Source of the DNA: Thermoleophilaceae bacterium
GTDB lineage: Bacteria; Actinomycetota; Thermoleophilia; Solirubrobacterales; Thermoleophilaceae
Direction of reading: 5' to 3'
Assembly: GCA_013813135.1 (NCBI GenBank)
Contig: JACCSF010000422.1
Coordinates: 1-17,391, forward strand
Length of the DNA: 17,391 nt
Part shown: piece after piece, positions 6,646 to 13,435 of the stretch
Position numbering within the stretch: the stretch's first letter is position 1
Layout: every line of letters starts with the position of its first letter
The notes under the pieces: model-generated
Database searches by the model: none
What the model saw: the letters and a program-made list of their open reading frames with translations, nothing else
What the model was told of the DNA's origin: nothing
Program-made: the position numbers and the translations under genes

Positions 6646-7520
6646 GTCGTGCGGGTGAGGATGTAATCGGCTATTTGCCCGAGGCGCGCCGTATCGCCCT
6701 CCGCTTCGGCCAGGGCCGCCCGGGCTTTTCCGTGTGAGGCCCGCGCAAGCTCTCGCGCCCGCTCGAGCCCATGCACGCTCACATAGGTTGCCTTTCCATG
6801 GCGCTCGTCGGAGCCGCGCGGCTTCCCGATCTCGGCCTCGTCCCCGGTCACGTCGAGAATGTCATCGACGATCTGGAAGACGACTCCGAGCTCTGCCGCG
6901 AAGCGTCGGAACGGGATTGTGGCAGGTCCGCTCATGCCCTCCAGCGCAAGGACGGCTCCGACGGAGGCGGCAATCAGGGCTCCCGTCTTCAGCTCGTGCA
7001 GGTGGCGCAGCTCCACGGCCGTATCGCCGGCCACGTCCAGGTACTGACCGCCGACCATCCCGCGCACCCCGGCCGCGCCGACGACCTCCGTCACCGCGGC
7101 CAGCACGTTCGCCGGCTCGCCGTGCTGCTCCGCGAGCGCGAGGCGCAGCGCCTCGGCGAACAGCCCGTCGCCGGCAAGGATGGCCACGTCCTCGCCGTAG
7201 GCGACGTGACAGGTCGGCTTGCCGCGCCGCAGCTCGTCGTCGTCCATCGCCGGCAGATCGTCGTGGATCAGCGAGTAGGTGTGGATCATCTCGATGGACG
7301 CCGCCAGCGGCAGAACGTCCGCGGGCGGGCGCCGCAGCGCCTCGGCGGTGGCCAGGGCGAGCACCGGCCGGATGCGCTTGCCGCCGGCGAGCAGCGAGTA
7401 GCGCATCGCCTGATCGAGCCGGGCGGTGCCGGGCTCGGCGGCGAAGCGCAGGTCCTTCAGGTAGTCGTCGACCTGGCGCTGGAGCTCGACCGGGTAGACC
7501 GCGGTCTCCGTGCCGGTCAC
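6642..7520 (-). CDS. ispA: Polyprenyl diphosphate synthase, IspA-like (farnesyl or geranylgeranyl diphosphate synthase)
   Basis: 292-aa trans-prenyltransferase. The first aspartate-rich motif is DDLPAMDDD (87-95), the bacterial form with a two-residue insertion, followed by RRGKPT. The second is DDILD (219-223). GGKRIRP (46-52) binds isopentenyl diphosphate. These are typical of bacterial farnesyl diphosphate synthases; product length (C15 or C20) cannot be set from the sequence alone. I chose the GTG at 7520 because it overlaps the xseB stop as GTGA. A longer frame to 7607 lies inside xseB. It sits directly before dxs, joined by ATGA, so two steps of isoprenoid supply are co-expressed. Confidence 0.94.
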   Translation of the reverse strand: MTGTETAVYPVELQRQVDDYLKDLRFAAEPGTARLDQAMRYSLLAGGKRIRPVLALATAEALRRPPADVLPLAASIEMIHTYSLIHDDLPAMDDDELRRGKPTCHVAYGEDVAILAGDGLFAEALRLALAEQHGEPANVLAAVTEVVGAAGVRGMVGGQYLDVAGDTAVELRHLHELKTGALIAASVGAVLALEGMSGPATIPFRRFAAELGVVFQIVDDILDVTGDEAEIGKPRGSDERHGKATYVSVHGLERARELARASHGKARAALAEAEGDTARLGQIADYILTRTT

Positions 7521-7720
7521 AGCAGCCGTTCTTGCCCCTCGGCCTCGCCGGCAGAGCGGCTGCGGGCGTCGATCTCCGCACCGATGCGCTGCGCGAGCTC
7601 CGCGCAACGCTCCACCAGGTCGGCCGCCTCCTCGGCGTCGATGGCCTCGGCGCGCAGCTTGTCGGCCACCGCCTCCAGCTCGGCCGCGAGCTCCTCGAGC
7701 CCCGGCTCCCCGTCACTCAC
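7517..7720 (-). CDS. xseB: Exonuclease VII small subunit (XseB), short form
   Basis: 67-aa acidic, helical protein. The pattern LEELAAELEAVADKL followed by AEEAADLVERCAELAQRI fits the two-helix hairpin of XseB, which binds the large subunit XseA of the single-strand exonuclease VII. The usual family words around 'LE.G' are weak, so the call rests partly on position: xseB commonly precedes ispA and dxs. It starts at the GTG at 7720, overlapping the nusB stop (GTGA), and its own stop overlaps ispA (GTGA). No xseA lies beside it or anywhere in the window, which is unusual. A divergent coiled-coil protein of other function is possible. Confidence 0.72.
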   Translation of the reverse strand: MSDGEPGLEELAAELEAVADKLRAEAIDAEEAADLVERCAELAQRIGAEIDARSRSAGEAEGQERLL

Positions 7721-8097
7721 GATGCGACCTCCTCACGCTCCACCGCTCCCAGGATGCCATTCACGAAGCCGGGCGCGTCGGCAGAGCAGAGCTCCTTGGC
7801 CGCCTCGACCGCCTCGTCGATCGCCACCTCGGCAGGCACGTCCGGGCGGTGCAGCAGCTCGTGCAGCGCCACGCGCATGATGTTGCGCTCCAGCGGGGCG
7901 ATCCGGTCGAGCGACCAGCCGCGCGCATGGCGCGCGATCAGCTCGTCGAGCTGTGCGCGGTCGCGGACGGTCCCCTCGACCAGCTCGCGCGTGAAGGTCG
8001 TGGCGTCGCGCTCGAGCAACTGCTCGGGCGGCCGGTCGGTCACATCCGACTGGTAGAGCGCGACTACCGCGGCCCGGCGCTGATCGCTGCGTCGCAC
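7717..8097 (-). CDS. nusB: Transcription antitermination factor NusB
   Basis: 126-aa all-helical protein matching NusB, which with NusE (ribosomal protein S10) binds boxA RNA in rRNA antitermination complexes. The diagnostic C-terminal part is present: LDRIAPLERNIMRVALHELL, then VAIDEAVEAAKEL and PGFVNGILGAV. The N terminus (RRSDQRRAAVVALYQSD) fits the first helix. The start is the GTG at 8097, which shares one base with the efp stop (TAGTG), so re-initiation is likely. The longer frame upstream reads through efp out of frame and is not used. It sits second in the operon, between efp and xseB. Confidence 0.95.
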   Translation of the reverse strand: MRRSDQRRAAVVALYQSDVTDRPPEQLLERDATTFTRELVEGTVRDRAQLDELIARHARGWSLDRIAPLERNIMRVALHELLHRPDVPAEVAIDEAVEAAKELCSADAPGFVNGILGAVEREEVAS

Positions 8098-8657
8098 TAG
8101 GCGCGCGAGACGTACTCGCCCGAGCGGGTGTCCACACGGACCCGGTCGCCCTCGTTCACGAACAGTGGCACGCGCACCACCACGCCCGACTCGAGCGTGG
8201 CCGGCTTGTCGCCTCCGCCGGAGGCGGTGTCGCCCTTGACGCCCGGCGGGGTCTCGGTCACGGTCAGCTCTACGGCGCTCGGCACCTGCAGATCGCTGGG
8301 CGACTCGTCCACGTAGAGCAGCTCGATCTCCTCGTTGGGGACGATCCATTTGAGCGAATCGTGCACCTGATCCTGGGGCATCGTCAGCTGCTCGTAGCTC
8401 TCGGCGTCCATGAAATGGGCGTCGGTCCCGTCGGTGTAGAGGAACTGCATCCGGCGCGTCTCGGTGCGCACAGGCCGGAACTTCTCGCCCGCGCGAAAGG
8501 TCCTGTCGATGACGGCGCCGTCCCCGATCCGCTTCAGCTTGGTACGAACGAACGCGCCGCCCTTGCCCGGCTTGACGTGCTGGAACTCGACGAGCTTGAA
8601 GACGGTGCCGTCGACCTCGACGTGCATGCCGTTCTTGAACTGGTTGGTGCTGACCAC
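8097..8657 (-). CDS. efp: Translation elongation factor P
   Basis: 186 aa, the standard EF-P length. It binds between the ribosomal P and E sites and relieves stalling at consecutive prolines. The N terminus MVSTNQFKNGMHVEVDG is classic. The domain I tip loop is HVKPGKGGAF with K32 at the position modified in E. coli; no lysine-modifying enzyme is in the window. The KOW-like first domain and two OB domains end in GVVVRVPLFVNEGDRVRVDT and GEYVSRA. I chose the GTG at 8657 because it gives the conserved N terminus and TATCCT lies 7 bases upstream, indicating a leaderless transcript. An open frame continues to 9449 but has no family resemblance. It heads the operon efp-nusB-xseB-ispA-dxs. Confidence 0.97.
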   Translation of the reverse strand: MVSTNQFKNGMHVEVDGTVFKLVEFQHVKPGKGGAFVRTKLKRIGDGAVIDRTFRAGEKFRPVRTETRRMQFLYTDGTDAHFMDAESYEQLTMPQDQVHDSLKWIVPNEEIELLYVDESPSDLQVPSAVELTVTETPPGVKGDTASGGGDKPATLESGVVVRVPLFVNEGDRVRVDTRSGEYVSRA

Positions 8658-8664
8658 GGCGATG

Positions 8665-8670
8665 AGGATA
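8665..8670 (-). promoter_or_regulatory. Predicted -10 element of efp operon (leaderless)
   Basis: On the minus strand TATCCT ends 7 bases before the efp GTG. No Shine-Dalgarno sequence is present and no clear -35 is seen. This is probably the main promoter of the five-gene operon, because all downstream genes overlap. Confidence 0.55.
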
Positions 8671-8742
8671 GACGCGCCGTGGCGGCCTCGTGCTCGGCGG
8701 AGGCACCCTCGCCGGCCTGCACGCCGAAGCCGTCGTAGGTGA

Positions 8743-8801
8743 CCCCTTGCCCGAGCCCCTTGCGGGTGAGATGGTTGGCGCAACGCCAAACGAAGAGGAG
8801 G
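8743..8801 (+). promoter_or_regulatory. Repeat-bearing upstream region and strong RBS of the GYD gene
   Basis: CCCCTTGC occurs twice (8743-8750 and 8756-8763, period 13). TTGGCG-CAA-CGCCAA (8775-8789) is a perfect 6-bp inverted repeat with a 3-base centre. AGGAGG (8796-8801) lies 6 bases before the ATG at 8808, the strongest Shine-Dalgarno sequence in the window. A weak promoter, TTGCCC (8747-8752) with a 17-base spacer and GATGGT (8770-8775), would overlap both repeats. The operator role is inferred. Confidence 0.4.
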
Positions 8802-8807
8802 GCCGTG

Positions 8808-9128
8808 ATGCCCAAGTACCTGATCGAAGCGTCCTACACCAGCGAGGGCGTCAAGGGCGTTCAGTCGGCGGGCGGCTCCAGCCGGCGCGATGCCGTCGCC
8901 GCTGCGCTGGAGAGCGTCGGTGGCAGCCTCGAGAGCTTCTACTTCGGCTTCGGCGACCACGACGCCTATGTGACCGCCGACCTGCCCGACAACGAGAGCG
9001 CGGCCGCGCTCGCGATTTCCGTGAACGCGGCGGGTGGCGCCATCGTGAAGACGACGGTGCTGCTCACGCCGGAGGAGGTCGACGCGGCCGCCAAGCGGTC
9101 GGTTGGCTACCGGGCGCCGGGGAGCTAG
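8808..9128 (+). CDS. GYD domain protein
   Basis: 106-aa protein matching the GYD domain family, small alpha/beta-barrel-like proteins of unknown biochemical role. It begins MPKYLIEASYTSEGVKG, as family members do. The name-giving region appears as FYFGFGDHDAYVTADLPD in place of the plain Gly-Tyr-Asp, and the C-terminal strand IVKTTVLLTPEEVD is present. The ATG at 8808 is fixed by a perfect AGGAGG 6 bases upstream. It has its own leadered transcript, unlike the leaderless genes around it, and is divergent from efp. No enzymatic residue pattern is evident. Confidence 0.8.
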   Translation: MPKYLIEASYTSEGVKGVQSAGGSSRRDAVAAALESVGGSLESFYFGFGDHDAYVTADLPDNESAAALAISVNAAGGAIVKTTVLLTPEEVDAAAKRSVGYRAPGS

Positions 9129-9205
9129 GTCGATCCCGGCTCGCTCCGGCGGCCGGTGGCGTCGAGCTGCAGCACGCGAACGAGCCAACTCGGTGACTGC
9201 GCCGC

Positions 9206-9211
9206 TACATT
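9206..9211 (+). promoter_or_regulatory. Predicted -10 element of the glyoxalase pseudogene
   Basis: TACATT ends 7 bases before the GTG at 9219, the same leaderless geometry as the intact genes. The promoter therefore appears intact although the gene is broken. Confidence 0.45.
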
Positions 9212-9218
9212 CCTGCGC

Positions 9219-9603
9219 GTGACCCACCGCGCCTTTCCGGTGGTGTACTCGCGCGACGTCGAGCGCGCCGCGCGCTTCTACTCGCCACCGCCGGGCCGGC
9301 TCAGGCCGATGTAGCCGGCCTCGCCCTCCGGCGGCAGGCGGAACTGCTCCTCGAAGCCGAGCCACTCCACGTAACGTCGATGACGTCGACGAAGTGGTCG
9401 GTCGGCTGACCGCCGCCGGCGCGGCCGTCCTGAAGGAGCCGAGGGACATGCCCTGGGGGGAGCGGGTCGCCTACGTCGCCGACCCGGACGGCAATCCCGT
9501 CGCCCTGGCGGCAGCGCTCGCCTACCCCTCCATCCCCTCCGGCAGCCGCCCCTCCTCGGCCAGCTTCTCCAGGTGCGATGCCAGCGAGAGCCCGGCGAAG
9601 TAG
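9219..9603 (+). pseudogene. Broken glyoxalase/VOC-family gene with an inverted middle
   Basis: From the GTG at 9219, 21 codons read as a typical VOC (glyoxalase/bleomycin-resistance fold) N terminus, with AFPVVYSRDVERAARFY. Read on, the plus strand soon reaches TAG (9311-9313). From 9376 it again reads as the family's C-terminal half: VDDVDEVVGRLTAAGAAVL, then MPWGERVAYVADPDGNP. The missing middle (VEWLGFEEQFRLPPEGEAGY, then IGLSRPGGG) is present on the opposite strand between 9282 and 9370. Restoring its orientation gives 50 correct codons in frame with the start, but the second junction is out of frame. About 20 residues expected for a ~120-aa protein are absent, so an inversion and a deletion are both implied. 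The homologous part ends near 9524 and overlaps the convergent MBL gene's 3' end; the open frame runs to 9603. Confidence 0.85.
9282..9370 (-). other. 89-bp inverted coding segment inside the glyoxalase gene
   Basis: Reverse-complementing this segment gives 29 codons plus two bases that follow the 21st codon of the gene exactly in frame. It is flanked by TAC (9279-9281) and GTA (9371-9373), a 3-bp inverted repeat at the ends. The reversed codons have no stop and keep the family's pattern, so the event is recent or the order was produced in assembly. Confidence 0.8.
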
Positions 9604-10232
9604 CGCAGCTCGGCCGGAGCATCCGACCACGCGGCGTCGAGCAGCTCGTCGTGGGTGCGCAGGCCGGCGTCCAGCGCCGAGATCAGCCGCTGCTCGCGGT
9701 CGAGGCGGTGAGCGATGTACTCGTCGAGCTTCGCGGCCGGATCCCACACGTACGGGCCATGGCCGGGGCAGAGCACCTCCAGCGACAGCGACCGCAGCCG
9801 CCGCAGCGACCCGAGATAGGCGGACAGCGATCCCTCCCCCGGCGCGATGAACACGCTGCCGCTGCCCAGGACCGTGTCGCCGGTGAAGCAGACCCGCTCG
9901 TCCCACATCAGGCACACGCTGTCCGGCGAGTGCCCGGGCGTGGCGAGCGCCACAAACGGCCCCGCACGCTCGCGCTCGCCCGGCTTGTGAACCGGAGCGC
10001 CGTATAGGTCTGCGCCCTCGGCGTGGTCGGCGTGGCCGTGCGTGAGCACCACCCCCTCGACGCCCTCGGTGGCGGCGGCCCGCACCGCCGCGACGTGGTC
10101 CGCGTCGGCCGGGCCTGGATCGACCACCCAGCGCCCGACCACGTAGCTGTTGGTGCCGTCGAGCGTGAGCACCGACGGATTGGGGGCCCGGACGCGCGTC
10201 ACGCCGTCCGGATTGCGGCCGAAATCGTGCAT
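9522..10232 (-). CDS. MBL-fold hydrolase, LACTB2/glyoxalase II-like
   Basis: 236-aa metallo-beta-lactamase superfamily protein. The metal-binding set is complete: THGHADH (64-70), H101 (TPGHSPDS), D119 (FTGDT) and H158 (CPGHGP). The C-terminal part, about residues 165-232, looks like the winged-helix domain of LACTB2-like hydrolases, where relatives act on RNA or thioesters. The substrate here is unknown. The ATG at 10232 gives MHDFGRNPDG, and the lead-in PNPSVLTLDGTNSYVVG is typical of this group. The frame continues upstream through the divergent phosphatase gene but without homology. A TATATA lies 11 bases upstream on the minus strand. Its 3' end overlaps the glyoxalase remnant on the other strand. 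Confidence 0.9.
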   Translation of the reverse strand: MHDFGRNPDGVTRVRAPNPSVLTLDGTNSYVVGRWVVDPGPADADHVAAVRAAATEGVEGVVLTHGHADHAEGADLYGAPVHKPGERERAGPFVALATPGHSPDSVCLMWDERVCFTGDTVLGSGSVFIAPGEGSLSAYLGSLRRLRSLSLEVLCPGHGPYVWDPAAKLDEYIAHRLDREQRLISALDAGLRTHDELLDAAWSDAPAELRYFAGLSLASHLEKLAEEGRLPEGMEG

Positions 10233-10243
10233 CCCCGGCGTTG

Positions 10244-10249
10244 TATATA
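10244..10249. promoter_or_regulatory. Palindromic TATATA between two divergent genes
   Basis: TATATA is self-complementary and can serve as -10 for both the MBL gene (ATG 11 bases away on the minus strand) and the phosphatase gene (start site near 10256). A further TAGTCT (10268-10273) could serve the phosphatase. No -35 element is convincing in either direction. Confidence 0.4.
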
Positions 10250-10250
10250 G

Positions 10251-13211
10251 GTGAGGTGGCCCGCGAGTAGTCTGAGAAGCCGGTTGGGCTCGCAGACCGA
10301 TAGGGGAGGAGTGCGTGACGGGCGAGGGGTGCTCGTGCTCTCGCTGATCGCGGTCTGCGCCGTCGCGGCGGTCGACCTCGCGGTGGGCGAGAGCACCGTG
10401 CTGGTCGAGCTGCTGTTGATCGGGCCGGTCGTGGCGGCGTTCGGCGCGAGCCCGAGCCAAACGGCGATCGTGGCCCTGTTCGCGCTCGGCGTCGCCATCC
10501 CGCTCGGGCTGACCAGCAACGACTTCGGCACGAGCGATCAGCTGACCCGCCTGGCGGCCGTCGGCCTGGTGGGCGGTCTGGCGGTCGGGATCGCAAGGCT
10601 CCGCACCGATCGCGAGCGCGACGCCGCCCGGCTCTCCGTGCAGTACGGCGTCGCGCGCGTGCTGGCCGAGGCCGACTCGCTGGAGTCGGCCGGTCCCCAG
10701 CTGCTCCAGGCGATCGCCGAGCCGCTGGGCTGGGAAGTCGGTCACCTCTGGGAGGTCCGGGGCGGGGTGGCGCTGCGAGTCACCGCCACCTGGAGACGAC
10801 CGGGGTTCGAGGCGGCGGAGTTCGAGGAGAACAGCCGTCAGCTCGTGATGGGCCGCGGCTTCGGGATGCCCGGCGCGGTCTGGGAGAGCGGCATGCCCGC
10901 GTGGTTCACGAACGTGCTCGAATCCGACCAGTTCACCCGCTCCGATACGGCACGCAAGGCCGGGCTGCGCGGCGCCCTGGCGTTTCCGATCCGCGTCGGC
11001 AGCGAGTGCGTGGCCGTGATCGAGCTGTTCGTGCGCGAGGAGCGCGAGCCGGACCCCGACCTGCTCGTCCTGACCGATGGGCTCGGCTCCCTGATCGGGG
11101 AGTTCGTTGAGGGCGTGGCCGCGGCCGAGGCCGTACGCCAGAGCGAGGCGCGCAAGACCGCGGTGTTCGCCTCGTCCCTGGACGCCATCATCACGATCGA
11201 CCACGAGGGCTGCATCGTGGAGTTCAACCGCGCCGCCGAGCAGATGTTCGGGCGCACCGCCGAGGAAGCGGTCGGCTCCGAGCTGGCGGAGCTCGTGGTC
11301 CCGCCTTCGCTGCGCGAGCGCCACCGGGCCGGCCTGCGACGTTTCGTGGCCACCGGCGAAGGCAATCTTCTCGGCCGGCGGATCGAGCTCAGCGGGATGC
11401 GCGCCGGCGGCAGCGAGTTCCCGGTGGAGCTGACGATCAACCTGATCGGCGGCACCCAGCCGCCCATGTTCACCGGCACGGTGCGCGACATCACCCGCCG
11501 CCGCCATGCCGACGAGGAGCGCGAAGAGCTGCTGCGACTCGAGCAGCTAGCGCGGCTCGACGCCACGCAGGCGCGCGACCAGCTGCAGGCGATCCTGCGC
11601 GGCGTGGCCGACGCCGTCACCGCCCAGGCGCCCGACGGCCGGCTGCTGTTCGCCAACGACGCGGCCCTGGAGCTGCTCGGCTTCGCGTCGTTCGAGGAGC
11701 TGCAATCCGCCACCGGGGACTGGATCCGGGACCGCTTCGAGATCCTCGACGAAGACGGCGACCCGATGCCCACGGATCGGCTGCCAGGGCGCCGGGCGCT
11801 CGCGGGCGAGCGCGGGGCCGAGGAGGTGGTCCGCTTCCGGCTGCGTGCCACGGGCGAGGAGCGCTGGTCGGCGGTCAAGGCCACGCCGATCCTCGACGAT
11901 GACGGCTTCGTGACGATGGCGATCAACGTGATCGAGGACATCACGACCCACAAGCGCGCCGAGCGCGCGCAGCGCTTCCTGGCCGACAGCAGCGCGGTGC
12001 TCGGGGCGTCGCTCGAGACGGCCGACGTGCTCGGCCAGGTAGCGACGCTGGCCGTGCCGGAGGTGGCGGACTGGGTGGCCGTGCACATGCCGGGCGAGTC
12101 GGGCATCGAACTGGTCGCGCTGGCCCACCACGACCCGGAGTTCGTGAAACGCGCCGCGGAGCTCGACCGGCAGATGCCCACGCGCTACGACTCACCGCGC
12201 GGAGCTGCGAATGTGCTGCGGACGGGCCGGTCGGAGCTCTACCCGGATGTGCCGCAGCTGCGGCCCGAGACCGAGGACGAGCGCGCGCGCCAGCAGCACG
12301 TGCGCGACTTCCGGATGCGCTCGGCTCTGGTCGTGCCGATGGTCGCCCGCGGAAAGACGCTCGGAGCGCTCACGCTCGCCACCGACCAGTCCGGGCGGCG
12401 CTTCGACGAGCAGGACCTCGAGCTGGCCGAGGAGCTCGCCCGGCGCTGCGGGACGGCAGTCGACAACGCGCGCCTGTTCTCCGAACGCGCTTACATCGCG
12501 CGCACGCTCCAGCAGAGTCTGCTGCCGGCGGAGCTGCCCGACATCCCGGGAATCGAGGCCGCCGCTCGCTTCAGGCCGACGGGCGAGGGCAACGAGGTGG
12601 GAGGCGACTTCTACGACCTGTTCGAGAGCGGCGGCCGCGGGTGGACCGTGGTCATGGGCGACGTGTGCGGCAAGGGCCCGGACGCCGCCGCCGTGACGGC
12701 GCTGGCGCGCTACACGCTGCGCGCCGCCGCGATGCGCGAGCGGCTGCCGAGCCGCAGCCTTGCGTTGCTCAACGAGGCGTTGCTGCGCCAGCGCGACGAC
12801 CGGCGTTTCTGCACCGTGGCGTACGCCTACCTCGAGCCCATGTCCGAGGGAGCGCGTGTGGGGCTCGCGAGCGGCGGGCATCCGCTGCCGCTGCTGCTGC
12901 GAGCCGACGGCTCCGTCCAGCAGGTGGGCGAGCCCGGCACGCTGCTGGGGGTGGTGCCCGACCCGACCTTCGCGGACAGGTCGCTGTCGCTGGCCCCTGG
13001 CGACGCGCTCGTCTTCTACACCGACGGCGTAATCGAGGGCCGCGGGGCAAACTCATCCCTGGACGAGGACGGGCTCGCGAAGCTGGTCGCCACCTGCGCC
13101 GGGGCCGGCGCCGATGCGATCGCCGCGCGCGTGGAGGACGCCGCCGTGGCGGCCCAGGACGGCAGTCCGCGAGACGACATCGCCGTGCTGGTGCTCAGAG
13201 TTGCCGCTTGA
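10251..13211 (+). CDS. Membrane multi-sensor PP2C phosphatase (GAF-PAS-PAS-GAF-SpoIIE)
   Basis: Up to 986 aa. Residues 27-118 hold about four membrane segments. These are followed by GAF (about 125-285), PAS (300-415, ending TGTVRDITRRR), a second PAS (440-565, ending NVIEDITTHKRA), GAF (575-742) and a SpoIIE/RsbU-type PP2C phosphatase domain (745-985). Catalytic metal ligands are present: D786 (EVGGDFYD), D804 (GDVCGKG), D925 (FYTDGV) and D975-D976 (SPRDDIAVL), with ASGGHPLPLL at 873-882. It should dephosphorylate an anti-sigma-factor antagonist (RsbV-like) in response to signals. The start is uncertain: GTG 10251 gives the longest protein with a basic tail. GTG 10311 has a strong AGGGGAGGA directly against it, and GTG 10329 would start at the first membrane segment. 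The kinase-like gene at 13432 is the natural opponent. Confidence 0.9.
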   Translation: MRWPASSLRSRLGSQTDRGGVRDGRGVLVLSLIAVCAVAAVDLAVGESTVLVELLLIGPVVAAFGASPSQTAIVALFALGVAIPLGLTSNDFGTSDQLTRLAAVGLVGGLAVGIARLRTDRERDAARLSVQYGVARVLAEADSLESAGPQLLQAIAEPLGWEVGHLWEVRGGVALRVTATWRRPGFEAAEFEENSRQLVMGRGFGMPGAVWESGMPAWFTNVLESDQFTRSDTARKAGLRGALAFPIRVGSECVAVIELFVREEREPDPDLLVLTDGLGSLIGEFVEGVAAAEAVRQSEARKTAVFASSLDAIITIDHEGCIVEFNRAAEQMFGRTAEEAVGSELAELVVPPSLRERHRAGLRRFVATGEGNLLGRRIELSGMRAGGSEFPVELTINLIGGTQPPMFTGTVRDITRRRHADEEREELLRLEQLARLDATQARDQLQAILRGVADAVTAQAPDGRLLFANDAALELLGFASFEELQSATGDWIRDRFEILDEDGDPMPTDRLPGRRALAGERGAEEVVRFRLRATGEERWSAVKATPILDDDGFVTMAINVIEDITTHKRAERAQRFLADSSAVLGASLETADVLGQVATLAVPEVADWVAVHMPGESGIELVALAHHDPEFVKRAAELDRQMPTRYDSPRGAANVLRTGRSELYPDVPQLRPETEDERARQQHVRDFRMRSALVVPMVARGKTLGALTLATDQSGRRFDEQDLELAEELARRCGTAVDNARLFSERAYIARTLQQSLLPAELPDIPGIEAAARFRPTGEGNEVGGDFYDLFESGGRGWTVVMGDVCGKGPDAAAVTALARYTLRAAAMRERLPSRSLALLNEALLRQRDDRRFCTVAYAYLEPMSEGARVGLASGGHPLPLLLRADGSVQQVGEPGTLLGVVPDPTFADRSLSLAPGDALVFYTDGVIEGRGANSSLDEDGLAKLVATCAGAGADAIAARVEDAAVAAQDGSPRDDIAVLVLRVAA

Positions 13212-13212
13212 T

Positions 13213-13286
13213 GGGTACCCCTGACGGGTGCAAGAAACGACCCGTAAGGGCAGGAGTTATGTTGCGCTCGCGTAGCGTTTGGGTAC
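13213..13286 (+). promoter_or_regulatory. Competing hairpins and possible SigB-type promoter before the RsbW-like gene
   Basis: Complementary GGGT/ACCC blocks lie in a row: palindrome GGGTACCC (13213-13220), ACGGGT (13224-13229) and ACCCGT (13240-13245). The central block can pair with either neighbour, giving mutually exclusive hairpins. Just downstream, GTTGCG (13261-13266), a 14-base spacer and GGGTAC (13281-13286) resemble a SigB-type promoter (GTTT-N14-15-GGGTAT). Both readings are inferences, and they would not both act on the same transcript start. Confidence 0.3.
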
Positions 13287-13435
13287 ATCAGGGACAACTC
13301 GGCCCATCGATCTCACCAGGGCCACCGTTGCAACTCAAACGCGGATCGGGAGAACGCGCATTTCCACCCAGACCGGCACGGCCGCCGATCAAGCACGCAC
13401 GACGCGGGCCCGGCCATCACGGCAGGATGCCGTGA
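13259..13435 (+). CDS. Possible small upstream ORF coupled to the RsbW-like gene
   Basis: An ATG at 13259 follows AGGAG with only two bases between. The frame runs 58 codons and ends in a TGA that overlaps the GTG of the next gene as GTGA (13432-13435), the same coupling used by real gene pairs here. The product is very basic and rich in Pro, Arg and Gly (for example PPRPARPPIKHARRGPGHHG), with no family resemblance. Such composition also arises by chance in GC-rich non-coding DNA. It could be a leader peptide or nothing. Confidence 0.25.
   Translation: MLRSRSVWVHQGQLGPSISPGPPLQLKRGSGERAFPPRPARPPIKHARRGPGHHGRMP

Noticed and set aside
4801..6666. 621-codon open frame on the plus strand
   Set aside because: It is antisense to dxs, rich in His, Val, Arg and Gly with no family resemblance. 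High-GC third-position bias keeps antisense frames open; dxs has all catalytic motifs.
8658..9449. N-terminal extension of efp by more than 260 codons
   Set aside because: EF-P begins with the conserved MVSTNQFKNG at 8657. The extension crosses the divergent GYD gene and the glyoxalase remnant and has no homology.
9282..9622. Independent minus-strand gene covering the inverted glyoxalase segment
   Set aside because: Only the 29 codons within 9282-9370 resemble a protein family; the rest of that frame is arginine-rich shadow of the MBL gene. The segment continues the plus-strand gene exactly in frame when flipped.
10233..11507. Long N-terminal extension of the 9522 MBL gene
   Set aside because: It is antisense to the phosphatase sensor domains and has no domain; the MBL fold is complete from the ATG at 10232.
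13279..13431. TTG start for the RsbW-like gene
   Set aside because: It gives about 50 Thr/Arg/Ala-rich residues before the domain. The GTG at 13432 has a Shine-Dalgarno sequence and gives the normal family length.
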